The notes beneath the pieces are model-generated. The model did no database searches and was not told the origin of the DNA. It worked only from the letters and a program-made list of their open reading frames with translations. The translations under genes were made by a program, and so were the position numbers. DNA of 64,000 nucleotides from JALEFZ01 sp039817415 (GTDB taxonomy: Bacteria; Bacteroidota; Bacteroidia; J057): positions 1-64,000 of the forward strand of contig JBCBVV010000030.1 of the NCBI GenBank assembly GCA_039817415.1, in the 5' to 3' direction. This document shows, piece by piece, positions 47,640 to 56,738 of the stretch. Positions within the stretch are counted from its first letter, which is position 1. Each line of letters opens with the position of its first letter.

Positions 47640-49109
47640 CTATTGATTAAAACTGTAAGCGTAGAAGCGGTTATAACCAGCATAGGTTCCCACAAGGGTG
47701 ATTTTACCATTGGAGGAAGATAGCTTCTGGATGACTTCTTCACTTGAATTCACTGCCTCATCATTAACCTTCATGATGATAAAGCCCTCTTTCATTTTGG
47801 TTTGTTGCTTAATTTTTCCGGCGAATAGGGACTCTACATAGACGCCGCGTTCAAGTCCTAGTTTGTACAATTGATTATCAGATAAATCTTCTAATCTCAT
47901 GCCTAGCTCATCTAAGGCCTCCACCCTGTTAGGAGCCATCAGAACGGTCCCCCCTGTCTGGTCAGTCAATTGAACATCGTAAGCCAAGTATTTCCCCTCT
48001 CTAAAGACCCTTACTTCCACCATATCACCTGGTCTGTTTCGCCCTATCAATTCGAGTAATTTGGCATCGTTTTTCACCTTAATCCCATCAATGCTGACGA
48101 TTACATCTCCTTGGCGGATCCCCGCTTTGCCAGCTCCTCCATCTCTAGCCACCCCATTGATCAAGACACCTTCTGTCAGCTCCACGCCTGCTTTTGCGGC
48201 CACCTCACTATTCAAGGCTACAGAATTTGTAATGCCGAGGAAAGCACGCTGAACTTCACCATATTCCTTCAAGTCTAAGACAACCTTCTTCACGATATTG
48301 GAAGGAACCGCAAAGGCATATCCAGCATAAGTGCCAGTTGGTGAAGCAATAGCCGTATTGATTCCAATTAATTTTCCATCTAGGTTAACCAAGGCACCAC
48401 CTGAATTTCCTGGGTTTACTGCTGCATCCGTCTGAATAAAGCTTTCTATCGTCAAATCTCCTTTGATAATATCTAAATCTCTACCTATGGCAGAGACAAT
48501 CCCCGCAGTGGCGGTTGAAGCCAAACTAAAAGGGTTACCCACCGCAAGTACCCATTGACCTACCTGCACTTCATCAGAATCTAGTAAATCAACTGTATTG
48601 AGCCCTTCTGCTTCAATTTTGATGAGACCCAAATCCGTAGTCGGGTCAGTTCCTATCACACGGGCAGGATAGGATCGGTTGTCGTGCAGGGTAACGGTTA
48701 AGTTATCCGCATCCTTGATTACATGGTTATTGGTAACAATGAAGCCATCGCTACTCAGGATGACACCAGAACCGGTAGATACTTGTTCTCTGGAATTGGT
48801 TCTACGAGGTCTCATCCCAAACAATTCATAAAAGGGATCAATGGCTTGTACCCTTTGAATAGACTTAATGTGAACCACGGCAGGCATGGCAACCTCTGCA
48901 GCCACCAAAAAATCTGATGGAGGGGAATTCACTTTACCCCCATTTATGGGCATGACATTGTTGGTATTTTTGAGGAAACTGCTGTCGAGTTTTGGAGTGT
49001 TATCCGTTAGGTAGACTTCCTGCACGCCTAGGCCTGAAAAGTGATAGGCCGTCAACATAATTCCGCTTACCAAAAGCGAAACGACGATATATGAGAGTAT
49101 ATTTTTCAT
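47640..49109 (-). CDS. HtrA/Do-like serine protease, second homologue
   Basis: A 489-aa periplasmic protease with an N-terminal membrane anchor (ILSYIVVSLLVSGIMLTAYHF). The catalytic triad is His129 (TNNHVIK), Asp159 (TTDLGLIKI) and Ser237 (NPGNSGGAL). The PDZ1 region starts near QRAFLGITNS and includes GVARDGGAGKAGIRQGDVIVSIDG, and a second weaker PDZ follows. It is the more canonical DegQ-like of the two homologues in this window. Confidence 0.95.
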   Translation of the reverse strand: MKNILSYIVVSLLVSGIMLTAYHFSGLGVQEVYLTDNTPKLDSSFLKNTNNVMPINGGKVNSPPSDFLVAAEVAMPAVVHIKSIQRVQAIDPFYELFGMRPRRTNSREQVSTGSGVILSSDGFIVTNNHVIKDADNLTVTLHDNRSYPARVIGTDPTTDLGLIKIEAEGLNTVDLLDSDEVQVGQWVLAVGNPFSLASTATAGIVSAIGRDLDIIKGDLTIESFIQTDAAVNPGNSGGALVNLDGKLIGINTAIASPTGTYAGYAFAVPSNIVKKVVLDLKEYGEVQRAFLGITNSVALNSEVAAKAGVELTEGVLINGVARDGGAGKAGIRQGDVIVSIDGIKVKNDAKLLELIGRNRPGDMVEVRVFREGKYLAYDVQLTDQTGGTVLMAPNRVEALDELGMRLEDLSDNQLYKLGLERGVYVESLFAGKIKQQTKMKEGFIIMKVNDEAVNSSEEVIQKLSSSNGKITLVGTYAGYNRFYAYSFNQ

Positions 49110-49244
49110 TCCTTAAAAGGGTTTATGATCAAAATTACGATTGCTTGCTCAAAAAGATTTTTCACCTTTTCGCTTTAAAATAATTTTAACAATCAAAACA
49201 GCTATTCTTACGAACAATAGACTGTTAATCGACCTTTACAACTT

Positions 49245-49796
49245 ATGATTTTGCTTAAAAGAACAACACAGACACTCGTAGGATGCATCTTGTTCATCAT
49301 GATGACACCTAGCCTTTTTGCCCAGCAGAATTGGAATGTGGACCGTCAAGCTGCCAGTGTAAGCTTCGAAATCGGGACAATTTATGGTACGGTTGAGGGA
49401 AAGTTTAACGACTTCGAAGCGACGATTGCTTTTGATCCCGGCAATCTTGCTGCCTCCTCTTTTTCTGGAAAGATCAATGTAAAAACCATTGCCACAGGAA
49501 TAGGTTTGAGAGATCGTCATATGCGCAATCGAGATGATTACTTCCAAACCAAAGAGTACCCTAATATGACTTTTTCGACTAAGAAAATTGTTCTGGCAGG
49601 CGACAAATATGTAGCAACAGGTACGATGACCATTAAGGGAACCAGTAGAGAGTTTGAGATGCCATTTACTTTTGATGGAAGTACTTTTCGAGCAACATTT
49701 ACCTTGAATATCGATGATTATAATGTCGGAAAAGGGAGTAAAATCCATGACAATACGACGACAGTAAAGCTGCATTTACCTGTTTCGAGCAGCTAG
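49245..49796 (+). CDS. YceI family protein
   Basis: A 183-aa exported lipocalin-like protein. After a signal peptide (ending PSLFAQ), the YceI pattern is complete: NWNVDRQAASVSFEIGTIYGTVEGKF, KTIATGIGLRDRHMRNRDDYFQTKEYPNMTF and TMTIKGTSREFEMPFTF. Family members bind polyisoprenoid or amphiphilic molecules in the periplasm. It lies 36 bp upstream of the MFS gene on the same strand. Confidence 0.94.
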   Translation: MILLKRTTQTLVGCILFIMMTPSLFAQQNWNVDRQAASVSFEIGTIYGTVEGKFNDFEATIAFDPGNLAASSFSGKINVKTIATGIGLRDRHMRNRDDYFQTKEYPNMTFSTKKIVLAGDKYVATGTMTIKGTSREFEMPFTFDGSTFRATFTLNIDDYNVGKGSKIHDNTTTVKLHLPVSSS

Positions 49797-49827
49797 GCAT
49801 TGGATTATTTTTGTTAGATAAAACTGC

Positions 49828-49835
49828 TACATTTG
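49828..49835 (+). promoter_or_regulatory. -7 box TACATTTG abutting the MFS start
   Basis: A perfect TAnnTTTG match, ending 3 bp before the ATG at 49839. It suggests a start of transcription at or inside the initiation codon. Confidence 0.4.
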
Positions 49836-49838
49836 GCC

Positions 49839-51125
49839 ATGCAAAAAAGGCCGTCTAATCTTCGAATTCTTATTCCCCTGTTCACGGCCAACACGATTTC
49901 CGGCTTTGCGCAAGGAATCACGATGCTAGCCATCCCCTGGTATTTGATTCAACAAGTCAACGGAAAATATTTAAATGCTGTTATGGTAGCCAGTGTTACG
50001 CTGGCTTCCCTTTTTTGGGGACTTTATGCGGGGACTCTGATTGATAAATTCAATCGGAAGAAAATCTTCATGACACTGACGGCCATAGATGGGGCCATTC
50101 TGTGTCTTATAGCGAGTATAGGCTTCCTAACGGGTGTTGTACCCTTTCCCTTCATTGCGCTGATCTTCACCACAACCATCTTCACATACAATGTGCATTA
50201 TCCTAATCTATATGCCTTTGTACAGGAGCTGTTTACCCCAGAAGACTATGCTAAGGTCAACTCCGCCATTGAGGTGCAAGGACAGACGACGAATTTCCTC
50301 GGGATGATGGTGGGGGGGATTTTAATTGGAGGAACACCAGATTATTCATGGTGGCCAACATGGCTTGACATTTCTCCTTGGGCCTTGCATGAAATTTTTT
50401 TGATGGACGGCATCACCTACCTCTTGTCCTTCTTCCTGATTAGTCAGATTCCGTATGATCCATCTACGAGGGAGAAAATTGACAGCGGTTCACTCCTCTC
50501 TCGACTTACGCAGGGTTTTCAATATTTATGGAAAGAAAAAGCCATTCTCATTTTCGGGATTGCTTCCCATACTGTCTTTTTCAGTTTATTGGTGAGTATA
50601 CAAGCCATCATGCCCATTTATGTGATGGACTGGCTCAAGGAATCGGCTGTCATCCTATCGTCCTTTAAGGGAATGTATGCCTTAGGGGCTATTTCTGCAG
50701 GCTTTATCGGCTTAGCTCCTTGGCTAAATAAGGATAGGTCCGTACAGTTCATCATTTTCCTAGAAGTATGTGCAGCGACCTTCTATTTCATTATTGCCAA
50801 TATGGCTTCAGTGGCTGTCTTGTTTGTATGCTCTTACCTATTGGGCATTTGCAACGCAGGTGTGCGGATTCTTCGAATTACCTATCTGGTGTCCATTGTT
50901 CCCAATAGAGTCATCGGAAGGGTGAATTCTTTTTTTAATGTAGTTAATGTTTCTATGCGTGCAAGCTTTCTTGCGCTACTGGCGATACCCTTCTTTGCAG
51001 CAGACGGGAACGGAGCCAATATCGTAGTAGCCATAGGCTTACTGGGGACCATCGTAGGGCTATCTGCGCTGGTATTGACATACTTCCGAAACAAATTTCC
51101 CGCCTTAAAGCTGCAGACCAAATAG
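49839..51125 (+). CDS. Major facilitator superfamily transporter
   Basis: A 428-aa membrane protein with twelve helices. The motif A loop appears as LYAGTLIDKFNRKKIFM after helix 2. Helix 5 and a hydrophilic middle loop, then six more helices, give the usual 6+6 plan, resembling the MFS_3/enterobactin-exporter type (NTISGFAQGITMLAIPWYL). The start ATG gives MQKRPSNLRIL; a TTG six bases earlier overlaps the -7 box. The exported substrate is unknown. Confidence 0.9.
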   Translation: MQKRPSNLRILIPLFTANTISGFAQGITMLAIPWYLIQQVNGKYLNAVMVASVTLASLFWGLYAGTLIDKFNRKKIFMTLTAIDGAILCLIASIGFLTGVVPFPFIALIFTTTIFTYNVHYPNLYAFVQELFTPEDYAKVNSAIEVQGQTTNFLGMMVGGILIGGTPDYSWWPTWLDISPWALHEIFLMDGITYLLSFFLISQIPYDPSTREKIDSGSLLSRLTQGFQYLWKEKAILIFGIASHTVFFSLLVSIQAIMPIYVMDWLKESAVILSSFKGMYALGAISAGFIGLAPWLNKDRSVQFIIFLEVCAATFYFIIANMASVAVLFVCSYLLGICNAGVRILRITYLVSIVPNRVIGRVNSFFNVVNVSMRASFLALLAIPFFAADGNGANIVVAIGLLGTIVGLSALVLTYFRNKFPALKLQTK

Positions 51126-51171
51126 GTAGTTTGGGAAGGAAGCCATATCCTGCCTAAATTGTCTCTGCTAT

Positions 51172-51179
51172 TAAATTTG
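51172..51179 (+). promoter_or_regulatory. -7 box TAAATTTG abutting the ComM-like start
   Basis: A perfect TAnnTTTG match ending 5 bp before the ATG at 51185. The spacing again fits leaderless transcription. Confidence 0.45.
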
Positions 51180-51184
51180 AGTCC

Positions 51185-52321
51185 ATGCCTGATCGTTTTT
51201 CTCAAGATGAATATGTTGTATTAGCCCGCAGAGAAGGAGACCTTTTCTTCCATCAACAAGGTGTCTTGGCAGCAGCTATGAAAGCAAGAAAAGAAGGAAA
51301 AAAGGCCCTTTTCGTGCATCCCGATCAAACAGAAGAAGCCGCTATTGTCAATGATATAGCCGTGTATGGGCTTCTTGGACAAACAGAACTCAACGCATTT
51401 TTAGCAGGTGAGGTCGAGTTGGATCCTGTAAAAAGAGATACCCGAGAAATCTTCTTTGCCGAACAGGAAGTTCCTCCAACCAACATGGCAGACATTATCG
51501 AAGATGAGAACATCAAGCATGCCCTTGAAATCGCCATCATTGGTCATCATCATACCCTTCTTTACGGAGATATTAGATCTGGAAAAACAAGACTGGTTGA
51601 GCATCTACCTGGTATTCTTCCCAGAATGAAGCTCCAAGAGGCCCTCCAAATTACCCTCCGATATTCTGAGACTGGTGAACTTCCGCTAAGAACAGGATTG
51701 ATGGCTCATCCTCCCTTGAGAAAAATAGCGCCCTTTCACGATTTGGAAGAGGTGAATCAACACCTTTACTTGGCTCATCATGGAATCCTCATGGTACAGG
51801 ATATCATGGAATGTTCTGTAGAGATTCAGCAAGTCATCTTGCAGGTTCTTCGCAATCGAAGCCTAAACTGGGGTGGGAAAGTAGTGAGTTGTCAGCCCAT
51901 GATCGTATTTACCACTACTGAGCCTAGTTTACCTGAATCCTTTTACCCTTTTGTAGATTTATACCTTGAAGTAGAGATTATTGCGGCTGAAGATCATTTG
52001 AGGTTTGAGGATCTTGAACATAGCCTTGAGATTCGAGACAGAGTAGAACAAGCTGTTGCGCAGCAAGATGAGCGTTTCGAAGATACCGAGGGAATCAAGT
52101 CCAATGGCCAAATCCCTTCTGACAGGGCTAGCAACTGGTCTCAATTGGACAAACAAGCCAAGATGCTTTTGACGATTTCTATGAAGAGCCTTGGGGTAAG
52201 TCCCTCCTGGATGGGACAGATTCTAAGAGTTGCGAGGAGCATTGCTGACAGAGTAGAAGCCTCTCAACCTCTCCCTTACCATGTGGCTGAGGCGGTTCAG
52301 TATATCAAGGCCGCCAATTGA
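51185..52321 (+). CDS. ComM/YifB-like AAA ATPase with degenerate Walker B
   Basis: A 378-aa protein. Residues about 1-90 have no clear match. The AAA+ part has a Walker A variant GDIRSGKTRL and a Mg-chelatase-like order, EALQITLRYSETGE, then LMAHPPLRKIAP, matching the YifB segments near the ATP site. The Walker B position reads GILMVQDIM, with Asp but no following Glu. The C-terminal helices SMKSLGVSPSWMGQILRVARSIADR...HVAEAVQYI match the Mg_chelatase_C lid of YifB/ComM. A DNA-processing or remodelling role is plausible, possibly with weak or no hydrolysis. Confidence 0.7.
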   Translation: MPDRFSQDEYVVLARREGDLFFHQQGVLAAAMKARKEGKKALFVHPDQTEEAAIVNDIAVYGLLGQTELNAFLAGEVELDPVKRDTREIFFAEQEVPPTNMADIIEDENIKHALEIAIIGHHHTLLYGDIRSGKTRLVEHLPGILPRMKLQEALQITLRYSETGELPLRTGLMAHPPLRKIAPFHDLEEVNQHLYLAHHGILMVQDIMECSVEIQQVILQVLRNRSLNWGGKVVSCQPMIVFTTTEPSLPESFYPFVDLYLEVEIIAAEDHLRFEDLEHSLEIRDRVEQAVAQQDERFEDTEGIKSNGQIPSDRASNWSQLDKQAKMLLTISMKSLGVSPSWMGQILRVARSIADRVEASQPLPYHVAEAVQYIKAAN

Positions 52322-52330
52322 ACTGGAAAC

Positions 52331-54538
52331 CTATTCTTGTAGCTTATTCACCATTTTTTCTAGCAGTTCTTCCGTCAAGCCCTGATCATTTGACACCTCA
52401 ACCTGTCTCATTTTTTGGATAAGACTTGGAGGAACCTCAGTTGATTGTTGGCTAAAGGCATTTCGGATGTAAGCAATGATGTCTGAAATATCTTCATCGG
52501 AAAGATTAGGGTTATCCCCTAAACCAGGCATTTGAGCGGCAAATTCATAGGTCGTTTGCCCTCTTTGAATAGGTCCTTTGATTCCATTTAGCAAAAGTAA
52601 AGCTAGGCCTTCGTCGGGGCCGTGAATGTGCTTGGCTTCCATCAAAGAGGGAGCGAGGTTCTCCATTCCCCTTCCATTCATTCCATGACATGTACTGCAA
52701 TACTTCCTGAATAAGATTAGGCCATTTGTACGATTATCCTGAAAATCGGGCAAGCCACTTAAATCCATAAAGGGTTGGTTGGTATTTATGGCTTCGATGA
52801 TTTCATCTAGAACGGGTAACCATTGCTCTTGGACAGCTTGTGACTCTGTCTCCATTAGATAATTTCTCCAACTTATCTCTTTGCCCTTCATCCCACTCAA
52901 GGCCATTGTCTTCAAGAGTGGATCGCCCTCATGTCTGGCCATGAGTGTCAAGAGGAAATCCCATTTCTCCAAGCGTGGAATCAATCCCGCTAGGTAGCGA
53001 TCAATCTCAAGTGATTTCTTAGCCATTAAATCGGGAAGATAACCTTCTAAAAATGATAGGTCCTCCCAGTCCTTTTCGAGAATAGCGTACAAAGCAGCAA
53101 CAACTACCTCATCCTTCGATTCTTTGAAGATTTTCTCCGCCAATGCCTGATCCATCAGCCCCTGACCTTCCAATACCCAAAATCCATGGAGGTTATACGG
53201 ACTTACATTGGTCAATGCCATTATTTCAAGAGCAGGTAGAACCTTTGTATCTCGTTTTTGAATCAGAAGATGTTGCGCTTTGTCTCGGACCCACCCATTG
53301 GGGTGTACCAACGCTCTGGTTAACTCATAAGGCGTAGCTTTTCTAAAATCTGGAATGTCTTGGGAGGAGCTATTCTTGGGGCTAATGGCCAAAATCCTTC
53401 CCATGCCTACAGCAGTATCTAGGCCTGCCGCTAGAATTTTTTCGCGCAAATAAGAAGTCATGTAAGCCTGATGCTGAATGATTCCCCTATGCATATCTAC
53501 TACATAAAGGCTTCCATCAGGGCCATTTGCCAAGCTTACCGGCCTAAACAAAGGATCCGTTGACCGCAGAAATTCATTCCCTTCTTCTATCGTCCTTCCA
53601 TTCAGCTTAATTCTCTTGATGAGATTGGCTTCTGGGACGCTTACAAAGGCATCACCATCATATTCTTCTCCAAAGATTCCTCCTCGATATATGACCGGGC
53701 CCGCAGCAGCAGAGGTATTGACCAATTTTCCTTCCTCGTCTAATACACCTGCTACATAGCCTCTATTCATCAGGGTAGCATGGAGTGGATAAACGCGATT
53801 ATTAGGAGAAGCCATTTGGTTGATGGCAAAGGATGGCTTATAAAATCTATTTTGGAGGGCGGCTTGTGGATAGGTCTTATCCTGAAGGAGAAGGCTTGAA
53901 TTGTTGTTGTAATACAAAATACCATGATTATCATGGCTCATGCCCCATTGTCCTCGAAATGCCGTAAATTCCTTTTCCCATTTTCCCTCTCGTAGTCTAT
54001 ATCTCATATTAGACTTCGCACTGTAAATCCAATTGTCCATGTTGAGGGTCAAAGAATTGGGAAGATGTTCTATGTTTCCTTCACCCGCATAAGTCGAATC
54101 AACAAGAGTTCTTTTCCCTGCTTTTAAGTCTTCTCCAATTTCGACAAACCACAGATAGGGAGGTTCTGCATACAAAAGTCCTCCATAAGCTAATAAAAGG
54201 GCACGTGGCAAAACGAGGGAATCCAGAAATACATGGACCTTGTCTATTTTCCCATTTCCCTCTTCATCTGAAAGGACTAGGATACGCCCATTGGGCTCCT
54301 CTTCTCCAGTTCCGTCGATATTGGCCATGTAGCCTGGCATCTCTACCACCCACATTCTACCTTCCAAATCGACATCCATGGCCACAGGGGAATTGAGCAT
54401 TGGCTCAGCAGCCAATACCTTTAACTCGAAACCCTTTTCGATTTCATAGCCATCTAGGAGAGCAGAAGACTTGTCCGGTAGGCAAGCAACAAGCAGCACA
54501 CCCAACAACGCCATCAAAAGAAGTGAAGACCTACCCAT
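52331..54538 (-). CDS. PVC-type cytochrome c lipoprotein (beta-propeller plus haem domain)
   Basis: A 735-aa lipoprotein (leader ending LLVAC). Residues about 30-360 form a propeller-like domain starting FELKVLAAEPMLNSPVAMDVDLEGRMWVVEMPGY, typical of PVC-type and putative membrane-bound dehydrogenase proteins. A HEAT-like helical middle follows. The C-terminal cytochrome c domain carries CSTCHGMNGRGM, the haem-attachment CxxCH motif, near residue 615, with a distal Met in QMPGLGDNPNLSDEDI. It is probably a periplasmic or surface electron-transfer dehydrogenase of unknown substrate, converging on the ComM-like gene. Confidence 0.88.
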   Translation of the reverse strand: MGRSSLLLMALLGVLLVACLPDKSSALLDGYEIEKGFELKVLAAEPMLNSPVAMDVDLEGRMWVVEMPGYMANIDGTGEEEPNGRILVLSDEEGNGKIDKVHVFLDSLVLPRALLLAYGGLLYAEPPYLWFVEIGEDLKAGKRTLVDSTYAGEGNIEHLPNSLTLNMDNWIYSAKSNMRYRLREGKWEKEFTAFRGQWGMSHDNHGILYYNNNSSLLLQDKTYPQAALQNRFYKPSFAINQMASPNNRVYPLHATLMNRGYVAGVLDEEGKLVNTSAAAGPVIYRGGIFGEEYDGDAFVSVPEANLIKRIKLNGRTIEEGNEFLRSTDPLFRPVSLANGPDGSLYVVDMHRGIIQHQAYMTSYLREKILAAGLDTAVGMGRILAISPKNSSSQDIPDFRKATPYELTRALVHPNGWVRDKAQHLLIQKRDTKVLPALEIMALTNVSPYNLHGFWVLEGQGLMDQALAEKIFKESKDEVVVAALYAILEKDWEDLSFLEGYLPDLMAKKSLEIDRYLAGLIPRLEKWDFLLTLMARHEGDPLLKTMALSGMKGKEISWRNYLMETESQAVQEQWLPVLDEIIEAINTNQPFMDLSGLPDFQDNRTNGLILFRKYCSTCHGMNGRGMENLAPSLMEAKHIHGPDEGLALLLLNGIKGPIQRGQTTYEFAAQMPGLGDNPNLSDEDISDIIAYIRNAFSQQSTEVPPSLIQKMRQVEVSNDQGLTEELLEKMVNKLQE

Positions 54539-54689
54539 TTTCGTTTCCTTGCATAAAAGAGAGACAAAAATAATAGAAACTTATTTGACGGAAGTATTTC
54601 ATGATGGCTTTTTGGAAAGAAATCGTCACCCTTGATGAAATGGAGTGCCCCTTCCATCCAAAGAATCGAATTCAATCAAAGTTGGTAAG

Positions 54690-56216
54690 CTATTCAACTA
54701 TCTTCCTTAGCTCACGATAAATCTCTACCATGGCATAGGTATCTCTTTCACAGTAGTCTTTCAAGTTCTTACTCGTTTGACGACGATTTAGGTTCCTTTG
54801 ATGAAGGACGGCATATCGCTCCCAGGTTTCTAAAGCTGCCGTTCCATCCTGTATTTCAAGGTCTTCATAGCTAAGATTCGGAAGCAAAACAGGCAGCACT
54901 TTTTTGATCGAAGTAGAACCCTTGAAACGGGCATCCACATAAAGCGCCAGGGTAAATATTTTCTCTAGGTCAAAGGTATGATCCACCACAAACTGGAGAT
55001 AATCCTTGAATTCGGGTAGTAACTTCATCATGTCCTCATTTCGAGAATTCTCAAAAGAGGCATGCCAAGAGATGAACGTGCCTTCCCAACCTGTGAATTT
55101 TTCTAGTGCGGTTAACAATTTGGAGGGCATTTCCAGCTCATCTGCCAGGTAATCAAAGTGATCTATCTTACCTGATTCGTGCATGGTATGGACAGAAACC
55201 TGAAAAACCAAGTGCTGATGAGGCCTTGTACCTCTTAGCTTGGGAATCGCTGAGGCATAGGTTTCATAATCGATGAAATGCAAGGGGAATTGCAACGAAT
55301 CTAGCTGCTGTTTGATAATGGCCTTGTCTATGACAGGTTTTCCTGTTATGACAGATTCTCTTTGTGCTTCCTGAAGGTTGTTGAGTCGAAAAGAATCTGG
55401 TATATCTTTGATGGCCATGATCCCTGCATCAACCAATTCCTTGATACTAGACTTACGAATCCGATTGAGTTCATAAATAGAATGCTCAGGAATGTTGGGG
55501 TTGAAATACGTAAAGGTTCTGCAGTGATTTGAGCGGGTTTTGTACAGACAATCACAATTTGATTCATCTATTTCTGCTTGGTTGATGAAGGCCAGTGCTT
55601 CCTCAATTTCCCCTACAGTTTCTTCGAATATTTCCTCTACCGTTTCGGTTAGATTTGCCTTCACAAAATAAGCCTCATAGTCAATTTCCTCCCCTTCCAG
55701 TACATATTCTTTGTTGATGTGAATGACATAGACCTCCTTCACTTCCATGCCCAACTGGGTCATGACATATTTCTGAAAGCAAGCATCTTTTTTGTGCTCT
55801 GGTTTGACCCGTGTCGAGGACTTAACCTCCAAAATGGTAAAGGAACCATCCTCATGCTTCTCCAAAATATCCACCCTAGCCAACAAACCTTCCGGCGTCA
55901 AAAATTCCGGCTGATAGTAGATCCCCGCTCCTTTTTTAAGGGTTTCCTTTGTAGCCTCAATCGCATTTCTACTGGGTACCTGGATTCCATTCTTGAAAAG
56001 CTTTTCTGTAAGCTCCTCCACCTTGTAACCGTCTTCTTGGATTCGTTTTTCATAGAGGGAAATGGGTTCGTCAGGATAGGCTTCTCTTTTGTTCTTTTTG
56101 AGCCATAAACTCTTGTCACAATCCAAATACTCTATAAAATCCGTTTTGGTGAGGCGATTCTTGGGCATGGGTGGTGGGAATAAACGTTGGCGAAGTTGTT
56201 GGAAGAAATGGTTCAT
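54690..56216 (-). CDS. DUF2779 protein: Cas4-like PD-(D/E)XK nuclease fused to a DEDD-type exonuclease
   Basis: A 508-aa protein. The N-terminal half looks like a Cas4/RecB-type nuclease: ARVDILEKHEDGSFTILEVKSST has the Asp...Glu-x-Lys core. A lone Cys33 (EYLDCDKSLW) and a later triplet (SNCDC, then NHC) are placed as in AddB/Cas4 iron-sulfur enzymes. The C-terminal half is the DUF2779 RNase H-like exonuclease: HFIDYETYAS gives the first acidic pair, HASFENSRNEDM the middle and DYCERDTYAM the last Asp. The role is DNA or RNA end processing, possibly in repair or defence. It marks the start of the accessory region. Confidence 0.88.
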   Translation of the reverse strand: MNHFFQQLRQRLFPPPMPKNRLTKTDFIEYLDCDKSLWLKKNKREAYPDEPISLYEKRIQEDGYKVEELTEKLFKNGIQVPSRNAIEATKETLKKGAGIYYQPEFLTPEGLLARVDILEKHEDGSFTILEVKSSTRVKPEHKKDACFQKYVMTQLGMEVKEVYVIHINKEYVLEGEEIDYEAYFVKANLTETVEEIFEETVGEIEEALAFINQAEIDESNCDCLYKTRSNHCRTFTYFNPNIPEHSIYELNRIRKSSIKELVDAGIMAIKDIPDSFRLNNLQEAQRESVITGKPVIDKAIIKQQLDSLQFPLHFIDYETYASAIPKLRGTRPHQHLVFQVSVHTMHESGKIDHFDYLADELEMPSKLLTALEKFTGWEGTFISWHASFENSRNEDMMKLLPEFKDYLQFVVDHTFDLEKIFTLALYVDARFKGSTSIKKVLPVLLPNLSYEDLEIQDGTAALETWERYAVLHQRNLNRRQTSKNLKDYCERDTYAMVEIYRELRKIVE

Positions 56217-56344
56217 GTGATGGGAAAATACGAAATGGTGGGGAGATCTGTCATACTCTCCTAAACTAGAATCTGACTGTTTCGGTTTTTAGGGAGAAGG
56301 TCGCCTAAGTACCTAGCTTGGAGTAGACCTAAAATTCAATTCCT

Positions 56345-56734
56345 TCATTTCATATCTTCACCTATCAAAACAACTTTATTGTAGGAATCTAGAGAAGTTA
56401 GTGTAACTCGTATGAGTCCATCGAGCCTAGTAATAATGCTATAAAAATACTTTCTTCTGGAGAAAAAAATTTGATGAGATTCAAAGTTGATAGTTGCCAT
56501 TTGTTCCGAAATATTTACTGAGTATGTAAACTTCACTTCTTCACCGGAAAGGAACTTTAGTCTCCCCTTACCATTATTCAAGAATTCAAGATCAGGGCAT
56601 TCATTACAATAAAGATCATCAAAACTTAACAATCCCCATTCTCCAAATAGTGGATTTTGATGTTGTTGTGCAATGCAACTTGAGGTTGTCAATAAAAGCA
56701 CGAATAGTACTTTTAGTTGTGAAATTTCTTTCAT
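56345..56734 (-). CDS. Small exported hypothetical protein, 129 aa
   Basis: Not recognised. The start chosen gives MKEISQLKVLFVLLLTTSSCIAQ, a signal peptide that could end at Cys as a lipoprotein or at Ala-Gln. A longer frame to 56848 adds 38 residues that show no signal and overlap the endonuclease remnant on the other strand. The mature part (NPLFGEWGLLSFDDLYCNECPD) resembles small lipocalin-like or META-type beta proteins in Bacteroidota but lacks a firm match. Two cysteines (YCNEC) are close together. Confidence 0.55.
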   Translation of the reverse strand: MKEISQLKVLFVLLLTTSSCIAQQHQNPLFGEWGLLSFDDLYCNECPDLEFLNNGKGRLKFLSGEEVKFTYSVNISEQMATINFESHQIFFSRRKYFYSIITRLDGLIRVTLTSLDSYNKVVLIGEDMK

Positions 56735-56738
56735 AAAA

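Noticed and set aside
49236..49775. A 179-aa minus-strand open frame opposite the YceI gene
   Set aside because: It is antisense to a gene with a complete YceI pattern and signal peptide, and its translation has no domain-like features.
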